A program made the position numbers and the translations under genes. 43,426 nt of DNA from BOKV01 sp049289295 (GTDB taxonomy: Bacteria > Pseudomonadota > Alphaproteobacteria > Rhizobiales > Rhizobiaceae): the NCBI GenBank assembly GCA_049289295.1, contig JBATLL010000084.1, forward strand, positions 1 to 43,426. The letters run 5' to 3'. Positions 34,092-41,074 of this stretch are shown here, in pieces; the first letter of the stretch is position 1, and every line of letters begins with the position of its first letter. The notes beneath the pieces were generated by a model. That model ran no database searches, was not told the DNA's origin, and worked only from the letters and a program-made list of their open reading frames with translations.

Positions 34092-34148
34092 GGCAACCGG
34101 CCGTGGATCAGTTCTTGGCCTTGTCGACCAGCTTGTTCTTTCCAATCC
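34092..34148. repeat. Second copy of the 57-bp direct repeat (within ilvC end)
   Basis: Functional copy of the repeat described at 33991-34047. It holds the last 12 codons and stop of ilvC and its immediate 3' flank. Confidence 0.9.
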
Positions 34149-35127
34149 ACGGCATCATGGCACGCAGCTTCTCGCCAACTTCCTCGATTGGATGGGAATC
34201 GTTCATGCGACGTGTGGCCTTGAAGCGCGCAGCACCCGAATGCCATTCCTGCATCCATTCTGATGTAAACCGGCCGCTCTGGATATCCTTGAGCACTCGC
34301 TTCATTTCCGCTTTCGTTTCAGCAGTGATGATGCGCGGGCCTGAAACATATTCGCCCCACTCAGCCGTGTTGGAGATCGAGTAGTTCATGTTGGCGATAC
34401 CGCCTTCATAGATCAGGTCAACGATCAGCTTCACTTCGTGCAGGCACTCGAAATAGGCCATTTCAGGCGCATAGCCCGCTTCGACCAGCGTTTCGAAACC
34501 GGCTCGGATCAGTTCGACCAGACCGCCGCAAAGGACAACCTGCTCGCCGAACAGGTCGGTTTCGCATTCTTCGCGGAAATTGGTCTCGATGATGCCGGAG
34601 CGTCCGCCGCCAACGCCGCAGGCATAGGAAAGCGCCAGTTCAAGTGCGTTGCCCGAGGCATCCTGATGAACGGCAACCAGGCATGGCACGCCGCCGCCCT
34701 TCTGATATTCGCCGCGCACGGTATGGCCGGGACCCTTTGGTGCGATCATGACGACATCGACAGTCTTCTTCGGCTCGATAAGGCCGAAATGCACGTTGAG
34801 GCCATGGGCAAAGGCAATCGCCGCGCCGTCGCGGATATTCGGTGCGATTTCGCTCTTGTAAATGCCCGCCTGCAACTCGTCCGGCGTTGCCATCATCATC
34901 AGGTCGGCCCATTTGGCGCCTTCAGACACGCTCATCACCTTGAGCCCGTCCGCTTCTGCCTTGGCCGCGGTCGCAGAACCCTCGCGAAGCGCAACGCGAA
35001 TATCCTTTGCGCCGGAATCCTTCAGGTTCAGCGCGTGCGCACGGCCCTGGCTGCCATAACCGACAATAAGGACCTTCTTGCCCTTGATGAGATTGAGATC
35101 TGCGTCGCGATCGTAATAAACACGCAT
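34108..35127 (-). CDS. ilvC: Ketol-acid reductoisomerase, class I
   Basis: A 339-aa enzyme, the standard length of class I KARI. It isomerises and reduces acetolactate or acetohydroxybutyrate with NADPH in valine and isoleucine synthesis. Visible are the NADPH loop VGYGSQGRAHALNLKDSG (G23-Y-G-S-Q-G28), the NADPH-phosphate contact region RVALREGS, the GPGHTVRGEYQKGGGVPCLVAV segment, and the metal-binding acidic residues in the C-terminal helical domain. GGGAG before the ATG fixes the start. It follows the TetR gene by only 4 bp, so the two are cotranscribed from the TetR promoter. Its 3' end is duplicated just downstream. Confidence 0.97.
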   Translation of the reverse strand: MRVYYDRDADLNLIKGKKVLIVGYGSQGRAHALNLKDSGAKDIRVALREGSATAAKAEADGLKVMSVSEGAKWADLMMMATPDELQAGIYKSEIAPNIRDGAAIAFAHGLNVHFGLIEPKKTVDVVMIAPKGPGHTVRGEYQKGGGVPCLVAVHQDASGNALELALSYACGVGGGRSGIIETNFREECETDLFGEQVVLCGGLVELIRAGFETLVEAGYAPEMAYFECLHEVKLIVDLIYEGGIANMNYSISNTAEWGEYVSGPRIITAETKAEMKRVLKDIQSGRFTSEWMQEWHSGAARFKATRRMNDSHPIEEVGEKLRAMMPWIGKNKLVDKAKN

Positions 35128-35131
35128 GTTG

Positions 35132-35809
35132 TTACTCCCTGGCTGTGTTTGATGGTTTCAGTTCGCCTGCACCATGCAGGTACAGGAATTGTGTGACTGC
35201 CCGTTCGGCAGCCTCCTCGGTCCCCTTTGCGGAGGGACGGATCGTATCGCCCAGCAGCTTGCGGATCTGCCAGTCGGCAACGACAAGGCCGAAAAAGGAG
35301 CGGATCGCCCCGTCTGCCTGGGAAAACTGGATGAGGCCAGCCTGCCTGCCCGCCTCGAAGATCGGGTGCAGCCGCCGCCGCATCGCCAGCGGCCCATGTT
35401 CAAGCACGATCGAGCCGAGCCGGCTCTTGCCTGATCCCGCATGCGAAATCGCCAGCCGATTGAGCGCAGCTGAAACGTCCGACGTGATGACATCGAGCCA
35501 TGACACGGCGAAAGCCTTCAATCCGTCGCGAAACCGCGCCGCAGTCAGCCCCTCCGCCGTCATGCCCGGCATCTTCACCTTGGATGCCTGCCATTGAACT
35601 GTCGCAGTGAGAAGCCCGTCCCGGTCCCCGAACCAGTTGTACAGTGTTTCCTTGGAACAACTGGCCCGCCGGCATACCTTGGCCATGGAGAAGCCATCGC
35701 CCTCCTCCACCATCAGGTCGAGGACGACAGCAAGCACTTCGCGCTGGCGTGGCGTGAATTCGCCATCGTCAACACGCCTGCCCGCTTCTGCCGTCATCAC
35801 AAGGTTCAT
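35132..35809 (-). CDS. TetR/AcrR-family transcriptional regulator
   Basis: A 225-aa regulator with an N-terminal TetR helix-turn-helix (FTPRQREVLAVVLDLMVEEGDGFSMAKVCRRASCSKETLYNWFGDRDGL region, about residues 18-65; the turn and recognition helix are SCSKETLYNWF). A helical ligand-binding C-terminal domain similar to the AefR-type follows. The ATG at 35809 has a modest GGGAC site; a TTG at 35821 is the alternative. The gene is immediately upstream of ilvC in the same direction, and a large palindrome lies in its own promoter. It probably represses itself and ilvC in response to an unknown ligand. Nearby coding on the other strand is not supported. Confidence 0.9.
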   Translation of the reverse strand: MNLVMTAEAGRRVDDGEFTPRQREVLAVVLDLMVEEGDGFSMAKVCRRASCSKETLYNWFGDRDGLLTATVQWQASKVKMPGMTAEGLTAARFRDGLKAFAVSWLDVITSDVSAALNRLAISHAGSGKSRLGSIVLEHGPLAMRRRLHPIFEAGRQAGLIQFSQADGAIRSFFGLVVADWQIRKLLGDTIRPSAKGTEEAAERAVTQFLYLHGAGELKPSNTARE

Positions 35810-35833
35810 GCAACGTCCCAAATTTCGCCATCC

Positions 35834-35861
35834 TGTACCGTACCGTACGGTACACCGTCAA
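35834..35861 (-). promoter_or_regulatory. TetR operator inside the tetR-ilvC promoter
   Basis: TGTACCG (35834-35840) and CGGTACA (35848-35854) form an inverted repeat with a 7-base spacer. The core GTACCGTACGGTAC (35840-35853) is itself a perfect 14-bp palindrome. On the minus strand a -35-like TTGACG (complement of 35856-35861) precedes it and a -10-like TACAGG follows after 18 bases, so the operator fills the spacer. The regulator start is 25 bases further. Confidence 0.75.
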
Positions 35862-35895
35862 GACCGACAAGAGCCTGCAAACGCAGGCAACACGC

Positions 35896-36456
35896 CTAGA
35901 GACCAAATGCACTGCGGATTGTTGTGGCATTCTCGCGGGGTGTTGCAGAGGGATTGTCCAGTTCGAGATCATATCCGATGCCACGCCTGATCGTCGGAAA
36001 CTGACCGCGCGCGAGACCGATTTCACGATCACCGCGCTTCGCCTCACGTTCTTCCAGGACATTGAGCGGCATGAAAAATCCGACGAAGCGCACATCGAAA
36101 CCCGCCAGCAATTGCTGATAGTCGAACACCGCGTCACCGGCCAAGACTTCATCAACAATCATGCTGTTGCCCATCTGGGCCATTGCCAGGATCGACTGCC
36201 GCATGCCGCCAAGCAATCGCTGACAGACCGCGCCCGTTTCGATATCGATGCTCATCTTCCCGTCATCTTGCGATTGCCGGAAGACAAGGCCATCGGGATC
36301 GCCGAACATCCTGGCCGGCAGCATGTCAAGGAAAGCGTCCATCGCCACATGCAGCAAAGGTAAGGAAGCCTGCTCCTGCAGTTCGCGCGCTGTCGAACTC
36401 TTGCCGGAACTGCCAACACCATTGAACACGATGATGATCTGGCGCTCCTCCTTCAT
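35896..36456 (-). CDS. Chloramphenicol phosphotransferase-like P-loop kinase
   Basis: A 186-aa protein with the P-loop FNGVGSSGKSSTARELQ near the N-terminus and the family's GLARGQFPTIRRGIGYDLELD at the C-terminus. These are the hallmarks of the CPT-like family (PF07931), whose namesake phosphorylates chloramphenicol at its 3'-hydroxyl. Most genomic members have unknown substrates, so resistance should not be inferred. Two adjacent ATGs exist (36459, 36456); the GAGGGG site is 5 bases from the second, which I use. The gene lies upstream of the tetR promoter on the same strand. Confidence 0.85.
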   Translation of the reverse strand: MKEERQIIIVFNGVGSSGKSSTARELQEQASLPLLHVAMDAFLDMLPARMFGDPDGLVFRQSQDDGKMSIDIETGAVCQRLLGGMRQSILAMAQMGNSMIVDEVLAGDAVFDYQQLLAGFDVRFVGFFMPLNVLEEREAKRGDREIGLARGQFPTIRRGIGYDLELDNPSATPRENATTIRSAFGL

Positions 36457-36530
36457 CATCTCCCCTCTCAATGTGTGCAGGGTCCGGGCGGGCAAGCCAT
36501 TTCAGGCTCGCTCAAAGCGCGCTCCAGTGA

Positions 36531-36563
36531 CTGATTGCCCGCCAACACGCCAAGGGCAATCAG
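36531..36563. promoter_or_regulatory. 10-bp perfect inverted repeat, function unclear
   Basis: CTGATTGCCC (36531-36540) and GGGCAATCAG (36554-36563) form a 10-bp stem with a 13-base loop. It lies between the membrane-protein stop and the CPT-like start, without a U-tract on either side. It could be an operator or a structured mRNA leader or trailer; a classical terminator is not indicated. Confidence 0.55.
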
Positions 36564-36585
36564 CGGAACTGCGTTGCTTCAATCG

Positions 36586-37362
36586 TCATATCCCGCGAGC
36601 GCTGCGCACCCATTGCTCGATCTCGGCAAGATTGCCCGGGATCGCCAGACCACATTGCGAAAGCTCCGAAGCCAGTTCGAGTGTAATGCCCTGCTTGCCC
36701 GAACCCAGCGCGTCGGAGACCGGGCCGCTGGAAATCGCGGTCGTCACGCCCTGCAGGTCGGACACGCCTTCGCAAAGGTGAACGACATTACCGCCCGCAC
36801 TCCACCATACGAGGTCCTGGCCAACGAGTTGGGTAACGACCTGGGATTCGACGGCCATCTGCTCCTGCGACATCGGCTTGAAGTCTATGCCCATTGCCGT
36901 CGCCGCAATTGCGACGATGATGGCCGCCGCACCTGCTATGCCTTTCTGCTTGGAATCCATGTCCTTGTTGAGAAAGATCATGGCGATCAGGGGCAGGAAC
37001 GCCAGCAGCGCGATAAAGGCTCCCAACTGGTTCTGAATGAAGAATTTCACGGGTTCCTTTCTTGAAGCCGGGTCAAGATGATTGGCCCTTTTCCACAGAA
37101 CAGAACCTGCAATCGCCAGCACGCCAATCACCACGACAAACCCGATCAGCGTCCACCAGCGCCACTGCGGAAAGCCCTGGCTGGCAACCAGTTCGTCAAA
37201 GGACGGCCTCAGGAGCCAGACGATGGCGACCACTTCCAGAATGATGGCAACCGCCCACAATACCAGGGCAATGAGCCTGTTGCTCTTTGCCTTCGCCTTG
37301 GCTTCCGGCGCTGGTGTGAAAAGTGGCTTGTCTGCTTGTTCTTGCTTTGGAGCTTTGGCCAT
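36586..37362 (-). CDS. Hypothetical membrane protein
   Basis: A 258-aa protein I do not recognise. A basic, Lys/Ala-rich cytoplasmic stretch (residues 1-27) is followed by hydrophobic segments at about 28-50, 70-90, 112-130 and 142-160. A soluble C-terminal part of about 90 residues comes last, with two cysteines (HLCEGVSD and LSQCGLAI). The last part resembles neither a signal-transduction nor an enzyme motif that I can name. The ribosome-binding site is weak (GGGAAAAATC before ATG). It is followed by the inverted repeat at 36531 and the CPT-like gene, and preceded by the enoyl-CoA hydratase gene; it is probably transcribed by itself. Confidence 0.78.
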   Translation of the reverse strand: MAKAPKQEQADKPLFTPAPEAKAKAKSNRLIALVLWAVAIILEVVAIVWLLRPSFDELVASQGFPQWRWWTLIGFVVVIGVLAIAGSVLWKRANHLDPASRKEPVKFFIQNQLGAFIALLAFLPLIAMIFLNKDMDSKQKGIAGAAAIIVAIAATAMGIDFKPMSQEQMAVESQVVTQLVGQDLVWWSAGGNVVHLCEGVSDLQGVTTAISSGPVSDALGSGKQGITLELASELSQCGLAIPGNLAEIEQWVRSARGI

Positions 37363-37457
37363 GATTTTTCCCGCTTGGCTGTTCGCGTCGCAGACTGTGG
37401 CTTAACCGGCAGGCAAGCACAAGCCTGAATTCGCCGGAATTCCCTGTGCCTTGCCTG

Positions 37458-38216
37458 CTAGAAATCCTTCAGCAATCTTGTCGTTTCAGGGTCCATGAAA
37501 CCGGCCACGGTAGCCTCGGTTTCAAGTTCCAGCGCCCTGTTGATTTCCGTTGCGCCAGCCTGGTTCAGCACCCGTTTCATGGCACGCAGTGAAAGCGGCG
37601 GCAGGTTTGCCAGCTTTCGGGCCACCTCCATCGCCGCGTCCATCAACTCATCGTCAGCCACCACCCGCCAGGCGGCCCCGCAGGCCTCAAGCTCGTCAGC
37701 GGTATAGCGTTCGCCTAGCATCATCATCTCGCGAGCCTTGGCGAGACCGACAAGCGCTGGCAGGATTGCCGTCACAGCACCCGTGACAAACAGGTTGAGC
37801 GAGACTTCCGGAAAGAAGCCTTTCGCGCTTTTCGCCCAGATCGGAAAATCGCAGTTGATGGACCACTCCAGTCCACCGCCCACAGCCCAGCCATTGATCG
37901 CGCCGACAACCGGCTTGGCACCGAACAGGATCGACCGCGTGGCACGCTGGATCGCATCGACAAGCGCGCGCGCTTCCTGTTCGCTTTCGGGATGCACATG
38001 CGCATTGCGGTCGTCACCTGCGCAAAATGCCCTGCCCTTGCCAGTGAAGATGATCGCTCTTGTTGCAACGTCACGGTTGGCATCGTCAAAGGCGAGCGCC
38101 ACATCACGGATCAGCGCCGCATTCATCGCATTGAGGCTTTCAGGCCGATTGAGCGCAATCACCCGCACCGCGCCGTGCAGTGTGCTTTCGATGGTTTCAT
38201 AGTCGAGATTGCTCAT
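37458..38216 (-). CDS. Enoyl-CoA hydratase/isomerase family protein
   Basis: A 252-aa crotonase with the CoA-binding AFCAGDDRNAH loop, the oxyanion-hole region AVGGGLEWSINCD and the second catalytic region FFPEVSLNLF. Both active-site glutamates are present, in contrast to the crotonase at 31243. It should hydrate or isomerise an acyl-CoA. Its start ATG overlaps the stop of the PaaK-like ligase (ATGA, 38213-38216), so the two are coupled and the ligase product is a likely substrate or precursor of this enzyme. Confidence 0.88.
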   Translation of the reverse strand: MSNLDYETIESTLHGAVRVIALNRPESLNAMNAALIRDVALAFDDANRDVATRAIIFTGKGRAFCAGDDRNAHVHPESEQEARALVDAIQRATRSILFGAKPVVGAINGWAVGGGLEWSINCDFPIWAKSAKGFFPEVSLNLFVTGAVTAILPALVGLAKAREMMMLGERYTADELEACGAAWRVVADDELMDAAMEVARKLANLPPLSLRAMKRVLNQAGATEINRALELETEATVAGFMDPETTRLLKDF

Positions 38217-39526
38217 TGGTAGCGCCTTTCAACACGCTTCGTCTTGCCTTCGGTGCGCGGCAAGGTGCCATGCGGCACGATTTTCACACGAGCCGTCGCG
38301 CCGAGATTCTTCTTGATCGCGGCCTCGACCAGCCCGCCCTGCCCTTCCGCCGGTTCGACCCCGCTGGCAAGTTCGGCCACCACGGGCAGGAAGTCGAAGG
38401 GCGGCTTCGTTTCAAGCACGATGCGGTAATCGCCGGAAAGAAAATCAACACCGTTGATCACTGCCGCCACCATGGTTGGAAACAGGTTCAGTCCGCGCAC
38501 CACCACCATGTCATCGGAACGACCCACGACACGGAAACGGAAACCGGGCGCACCGCACCGGCATGGTTGTGTCTCGTCGATGCAGATGATGTCGCCTGTG
38601 CGGAAGCGCACCAGCGGCTGGCAATCGCGCGCAAGATGCGTCAGGACGAGTTCGCCCTCCTGTCCGTCTCCGATGGGAACAATCTCCGTCGTCTCGGGAT
38701 CGATCAGCTCTGGATAGAGCACATCGCCAGCATGGTAGTGCAGGCGCGTATCATGAACGCATTGCGCACCGAAATTGCAGAACACATCCGACACGCCATA
38801 ATTCGCATTCATCGCCTCCATACCCCACACGTCACGAAAACGCTGGCGCAATTGCGGGTCATCGAGACCAGGTTCGCCACCGAAAAGGCCGAGACGCAGC
38901 CCCACATCGCGCGGCTTGAGGCCGGGAAACTTCTCCGCAAGCACCTTTTCCAGCACTGCTGGATAGGACGGCGTGCAGGATATCGCGCTGATGCCCGTTT
39001 CAAGGATCGTGCGGATCAGTAATTCCGTATTCCCCACGCCGAACGGCACAACCGTCGCGCCCGTGCGTTCCAGCGTCAGGTGATCGCTGAGCCCGCCCAT
39101 CCACATCTGGTAATTGAGGCAGTGCACAACCATCATGCCAGGCCTGAGACCGGCCGACGACTGGCATCGCCCGCCGATCACTTCGGTGATCTCGCAGTCA
39201 CGCCCCGACATGGCAAGGTTCATCGCCTGTCCTGTCGTGCCTGACGTTCGGTGCAGGCGCTGGACTTCATCGCTGGGGGCAGCCAGGTAATCGCCAAAGG
39301 GAGGATGGGCTTCCTGCGATAGCCGCAACTGCGCCTTGTCGCTGAGCGGCAGTTCGCCAAGGTCCTCGAGACGTTCAGGCGGCGGCCTGCCATCCCACAG
39401 GCGCCTGTAGAAGCTCGAATTGCGCGCGACGTGCAGACGTTGGCGCTCCCATGATTTCTGCTGGTGCACCTTCAGGGCCACGGGGTCCTTGCGAACCGCG
39501 ACCGGTGCTAGATCAATCTGTGCCAT
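38213..39526 (-). CDS. PaaK-like AMP-dependent CoA ligase
   Basis: A 437-aa adenylate-forming enzyme of the phenylacetate-CoA ligase family (PaaK is about 430-440 aa). Features: HRTSGTTGQAMNL near residue 95 (P-loop STSGTTG-like), YGVSDVFCNFGAQC, LVFRTGD-type VRFRTGDI, GRSDDMVVVRGLNLFP and the C-terminal lysine region TLPRTEGKTKRVERR. Several cysteines and a histidine (QCVHDTRLHYHAG and PCRCGA) are arranged as in members with a structural zinc site. The ATG at 39526 gives the normal length; an upstream ATG at 39712 adds unrelated residues. It activates a carboxylic acid, possibly aromatic, to its CoA ester. Operon with pdxJ, DUF3237 and the enoyl-CoA hydratase. Confidence 0.87.
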   Translation of the reverse strand: MAQIDLAPVAVRKDPVALKVHQQKSWERQRLHVARNSSFYRRLWDGRPPPERLEDLGELPLSDKAQLRLSQEAHPPFGDYLAAPSDEVQRLHRTSGTTGQAMNLAMSGRDCEITEVIGGRCQSSAGLRPGMMVVHCLNYQMWMGGLSDHLTLERTGATVVPFGVGNTELLIRTILETGISAISCTPSYPAVLEKVLAEKFPGLKPRDVGLRLGLFGGEPGLDDPQLRQRFRDVWGMEAMNANYGVSDVFCNFGAQCVHDTRLHYHAGDVLYPELIDPETTEIVPIGDGQEGELVLTHLARDCQPLVRFRTGDIICIDETQPCRCGAPGFRFRVVGRSDDMVVVRGLNLFPTMVAAVINGVDFLSGDYRIVLETKPPFDFLPVVAELASGVEPAEGQGGLVEAAIKKNLGATARVKIVPHGTLPRTEGKTKRVERRYQ

Positions 39527-39630
39527 CTTGCGCCCATCTGCTTTCAATCGGCAATCTCCACGCTGCGAATGCCACCGCTGCGGCGGGATCGCCACCGGTT
39601 GCCCACACCAGAGCGGTCGAGTGAGGCTTA

Positions 39631-40101
39631 TCAATTGACAACGAAGACACTTATTCTGACAGCATCGATCGAAAAAATACAAGAACCCACGAATATCCGG
39701 TCGTTGAGCCATTCATGCGGTCCAGGTGGCGCATCGAACACGGGAACGCAGCGAAAATAATACTCATCCGTTCCTACCGCCTCGCCCCGATCGAGCCGAT
39801 CTGAAACCGGCTGCGGCGCGGCATAAATGCCCTTGTTGCAGATATAGATCGGCGAACCGTCACTGGCTTCCATGACATAGTGCGCCTCCACACGCGATGT
39901 GCCGTCGGGACGGATGAATTCGTAGTCCGCACCACCTGGCATTACTCGCCCTTGCAGACGGGGGCCGCTGACCGTGCCCCCTGTTATCGCGATGATGCGC
40001 CGCTGGCCGTTCCGGCTTGCTCCGCCCGTTATCGGCTGGGCGATTTCGGCGCTGATATCGAAGACGTGCTCAAGACTGATCAAAATGTCAGTGGATATCA
40101 T
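39631..40101 (-). CDS. DUF3237 protein
   Basis: A 156-aa cytosolic protein of the DUF3237 family (EHVFDISAEI, GTVSGPRLQGRVMPGGADYE, EAHYVMEASDGSPIYICNKG, EYYFRCVPVFDAPPG and LNDRIFVGSC). Members often lie beside aromatic and acyl-CoA catabolic genes, and the fold is a beta barrel similar to lipocalin-like enzymes; the activity is not established. A purine-rich GGAGG and GGGG stretch precedes the ATG. It lies 24 bp after pdxJ and 105 bp before the PaaK-like ligase. Confidence 0.88.
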   Translation of the reverse strand: MISTDILISLEHVFDISAEIAQPITGGASRNGQRRIIAITGGTVSGPRLQGRVMPGGADYEFIRPDGTSRVEAHYVMEASDGSPIYICNKGIYAAPQPVSDRLDRGEAVGTDEYYFRCVPVFDAPPGPHEWLNDRIFVGSCIFSIDAVRISVFVVN

Positions 40102-40125
40102 GGGTCCCCTTCCTCCTGGCCGGTT

Positions 40126-40872
40126 TCAGCTCTCGAGCGCTTCCAGGAACCGCTTCACCGCGCCTGCCATGCCATGTTCGAGCGCATCGGCCGTAATGCC
40201 GTGTCCGATGGAGACTTCCAGAAGATCAGGTATCGCGCGCACCAGTAGCGGCAGATTGTCGACAGTCAGGTCGTGCCCGGCATTGACGCCCAGTCCCGCC
40301 GCTCCCGCAAGTGCTGCCGTGCGCCCCACAAGCTCTGCCGCTCGCGCTGCTGCGTCAGCATCGTCATGGGTTGCGCCATACGGGCCGGTAAAGATTTCAA
40401 TCCTGTCCGCGCCGGTTGCCTTTGCTGCTGCAATGGCAGCGCCATCCGCATCCGGGTCGCAGAACAGCGAAACGCGCATGCCGCCCTTCTTGAGCCGCAC
40501 GACGATATCGCGCAGGTAATTGCCCTTGCCGGTAAAATCCCATCCATGATCGGAGGTAGCCTGCGCCGGATCATCGGGCACAAGTGTCACCTGTTCGGGC
40601 TGGTTGGCTTCCACAAGCGTCAGGAACTCGCTGGTGGGATAGCCTTCAATGTTGAATTCGGCACCTGGAAACTCGTCGTCGATCAGGGCGCGCAGGGCCG
40701 GAAGGTCGCTGAACCGGATGTGGCGCTGGTCCGGACGCGGATGCACGGTCAGGCCATGCGCACCAGCCTGCAGGGCAATGCGCCCAAGCCCGGTAACACT
40801 GGGCCACGGCAGGTCGCGCCGGTTCCGCAGCATCGCGATGGCGTTGAGATTGACGGAAAGCCTGGCAACCAT
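40126..40872 (-). CDS. pdxJ: Pyridoxine 5'-phosphate synthase
   Basis: A 248-aa TIM-barrel enzyme that condenses 1-deoxyxylulose 5-phosphate with 3-amino-2-oxopropyl phosphate to form pyridoxine 5'-phosphate. LSVNLNAIAMLRNRR at the start, HPRPDQRHIR, EFNIEGYP, QVTLVPDDP, NAGHDLTV and EVSIGHGITADAL are the conserved stretches. The length and these residues are those of the alphaproteobacterial type. The ATG at 40872 has AGGGAC 7 bases upstream; upstream ATGs add unrelated sequence. It probably opens a minus-strand operon that continues with DUF3237, a CoA ligase and a hydratase. Vitamin B6 synthesis is thus placed next to an acyl-CoA module. Confidence 0.95.
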   Translation of the reverse strand: MVARLSVNLNAIAMLRNRRDLPWPSVTGLGRIALQAGAHGLTVHPRPDQRHIRFSDLPALRALIDDEFPGAEFNIEGYPTSEFLTLVEANQPEQVTLVPDDPAQATSDHGWDFTGKGNYLRDIVVRLKKGGMRVSLFCDPDADGAAIAAAKATGADRIEIFTGPYGATHDDADAAARAAELVGRTAALAGAAGLGVNAGHDLTVDNLPLLVRAIPDLLEVSIGHGITADALEHGMAGAVKRFLEALES

Positions 40873-41074
40873 GTTTCTTGTCCCTGAAAGGTCAAGACTT
40901 AGGCCGATTTGCCGTGTGCAATCAACCAGATTCAGGTTCGCTGGCGGGAAGCTTTCATTTACCAAATTCCCGCTCACACTGACCGATTGTCGCGATTGCA
41001 TAAAATTTGACACAACCGTTTAGCTGGATTCTGACCCCTCTGGCCTAGGTTCCCTCAATGGCAGGGGAATTGAT

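Noticed and set aside
35896..36456. Calling the CPT-like kinase an antibiotic resistance gene
   Set aside because: Only the family fold is supported; most chromosomal members have no shown link to chloramphenicol.
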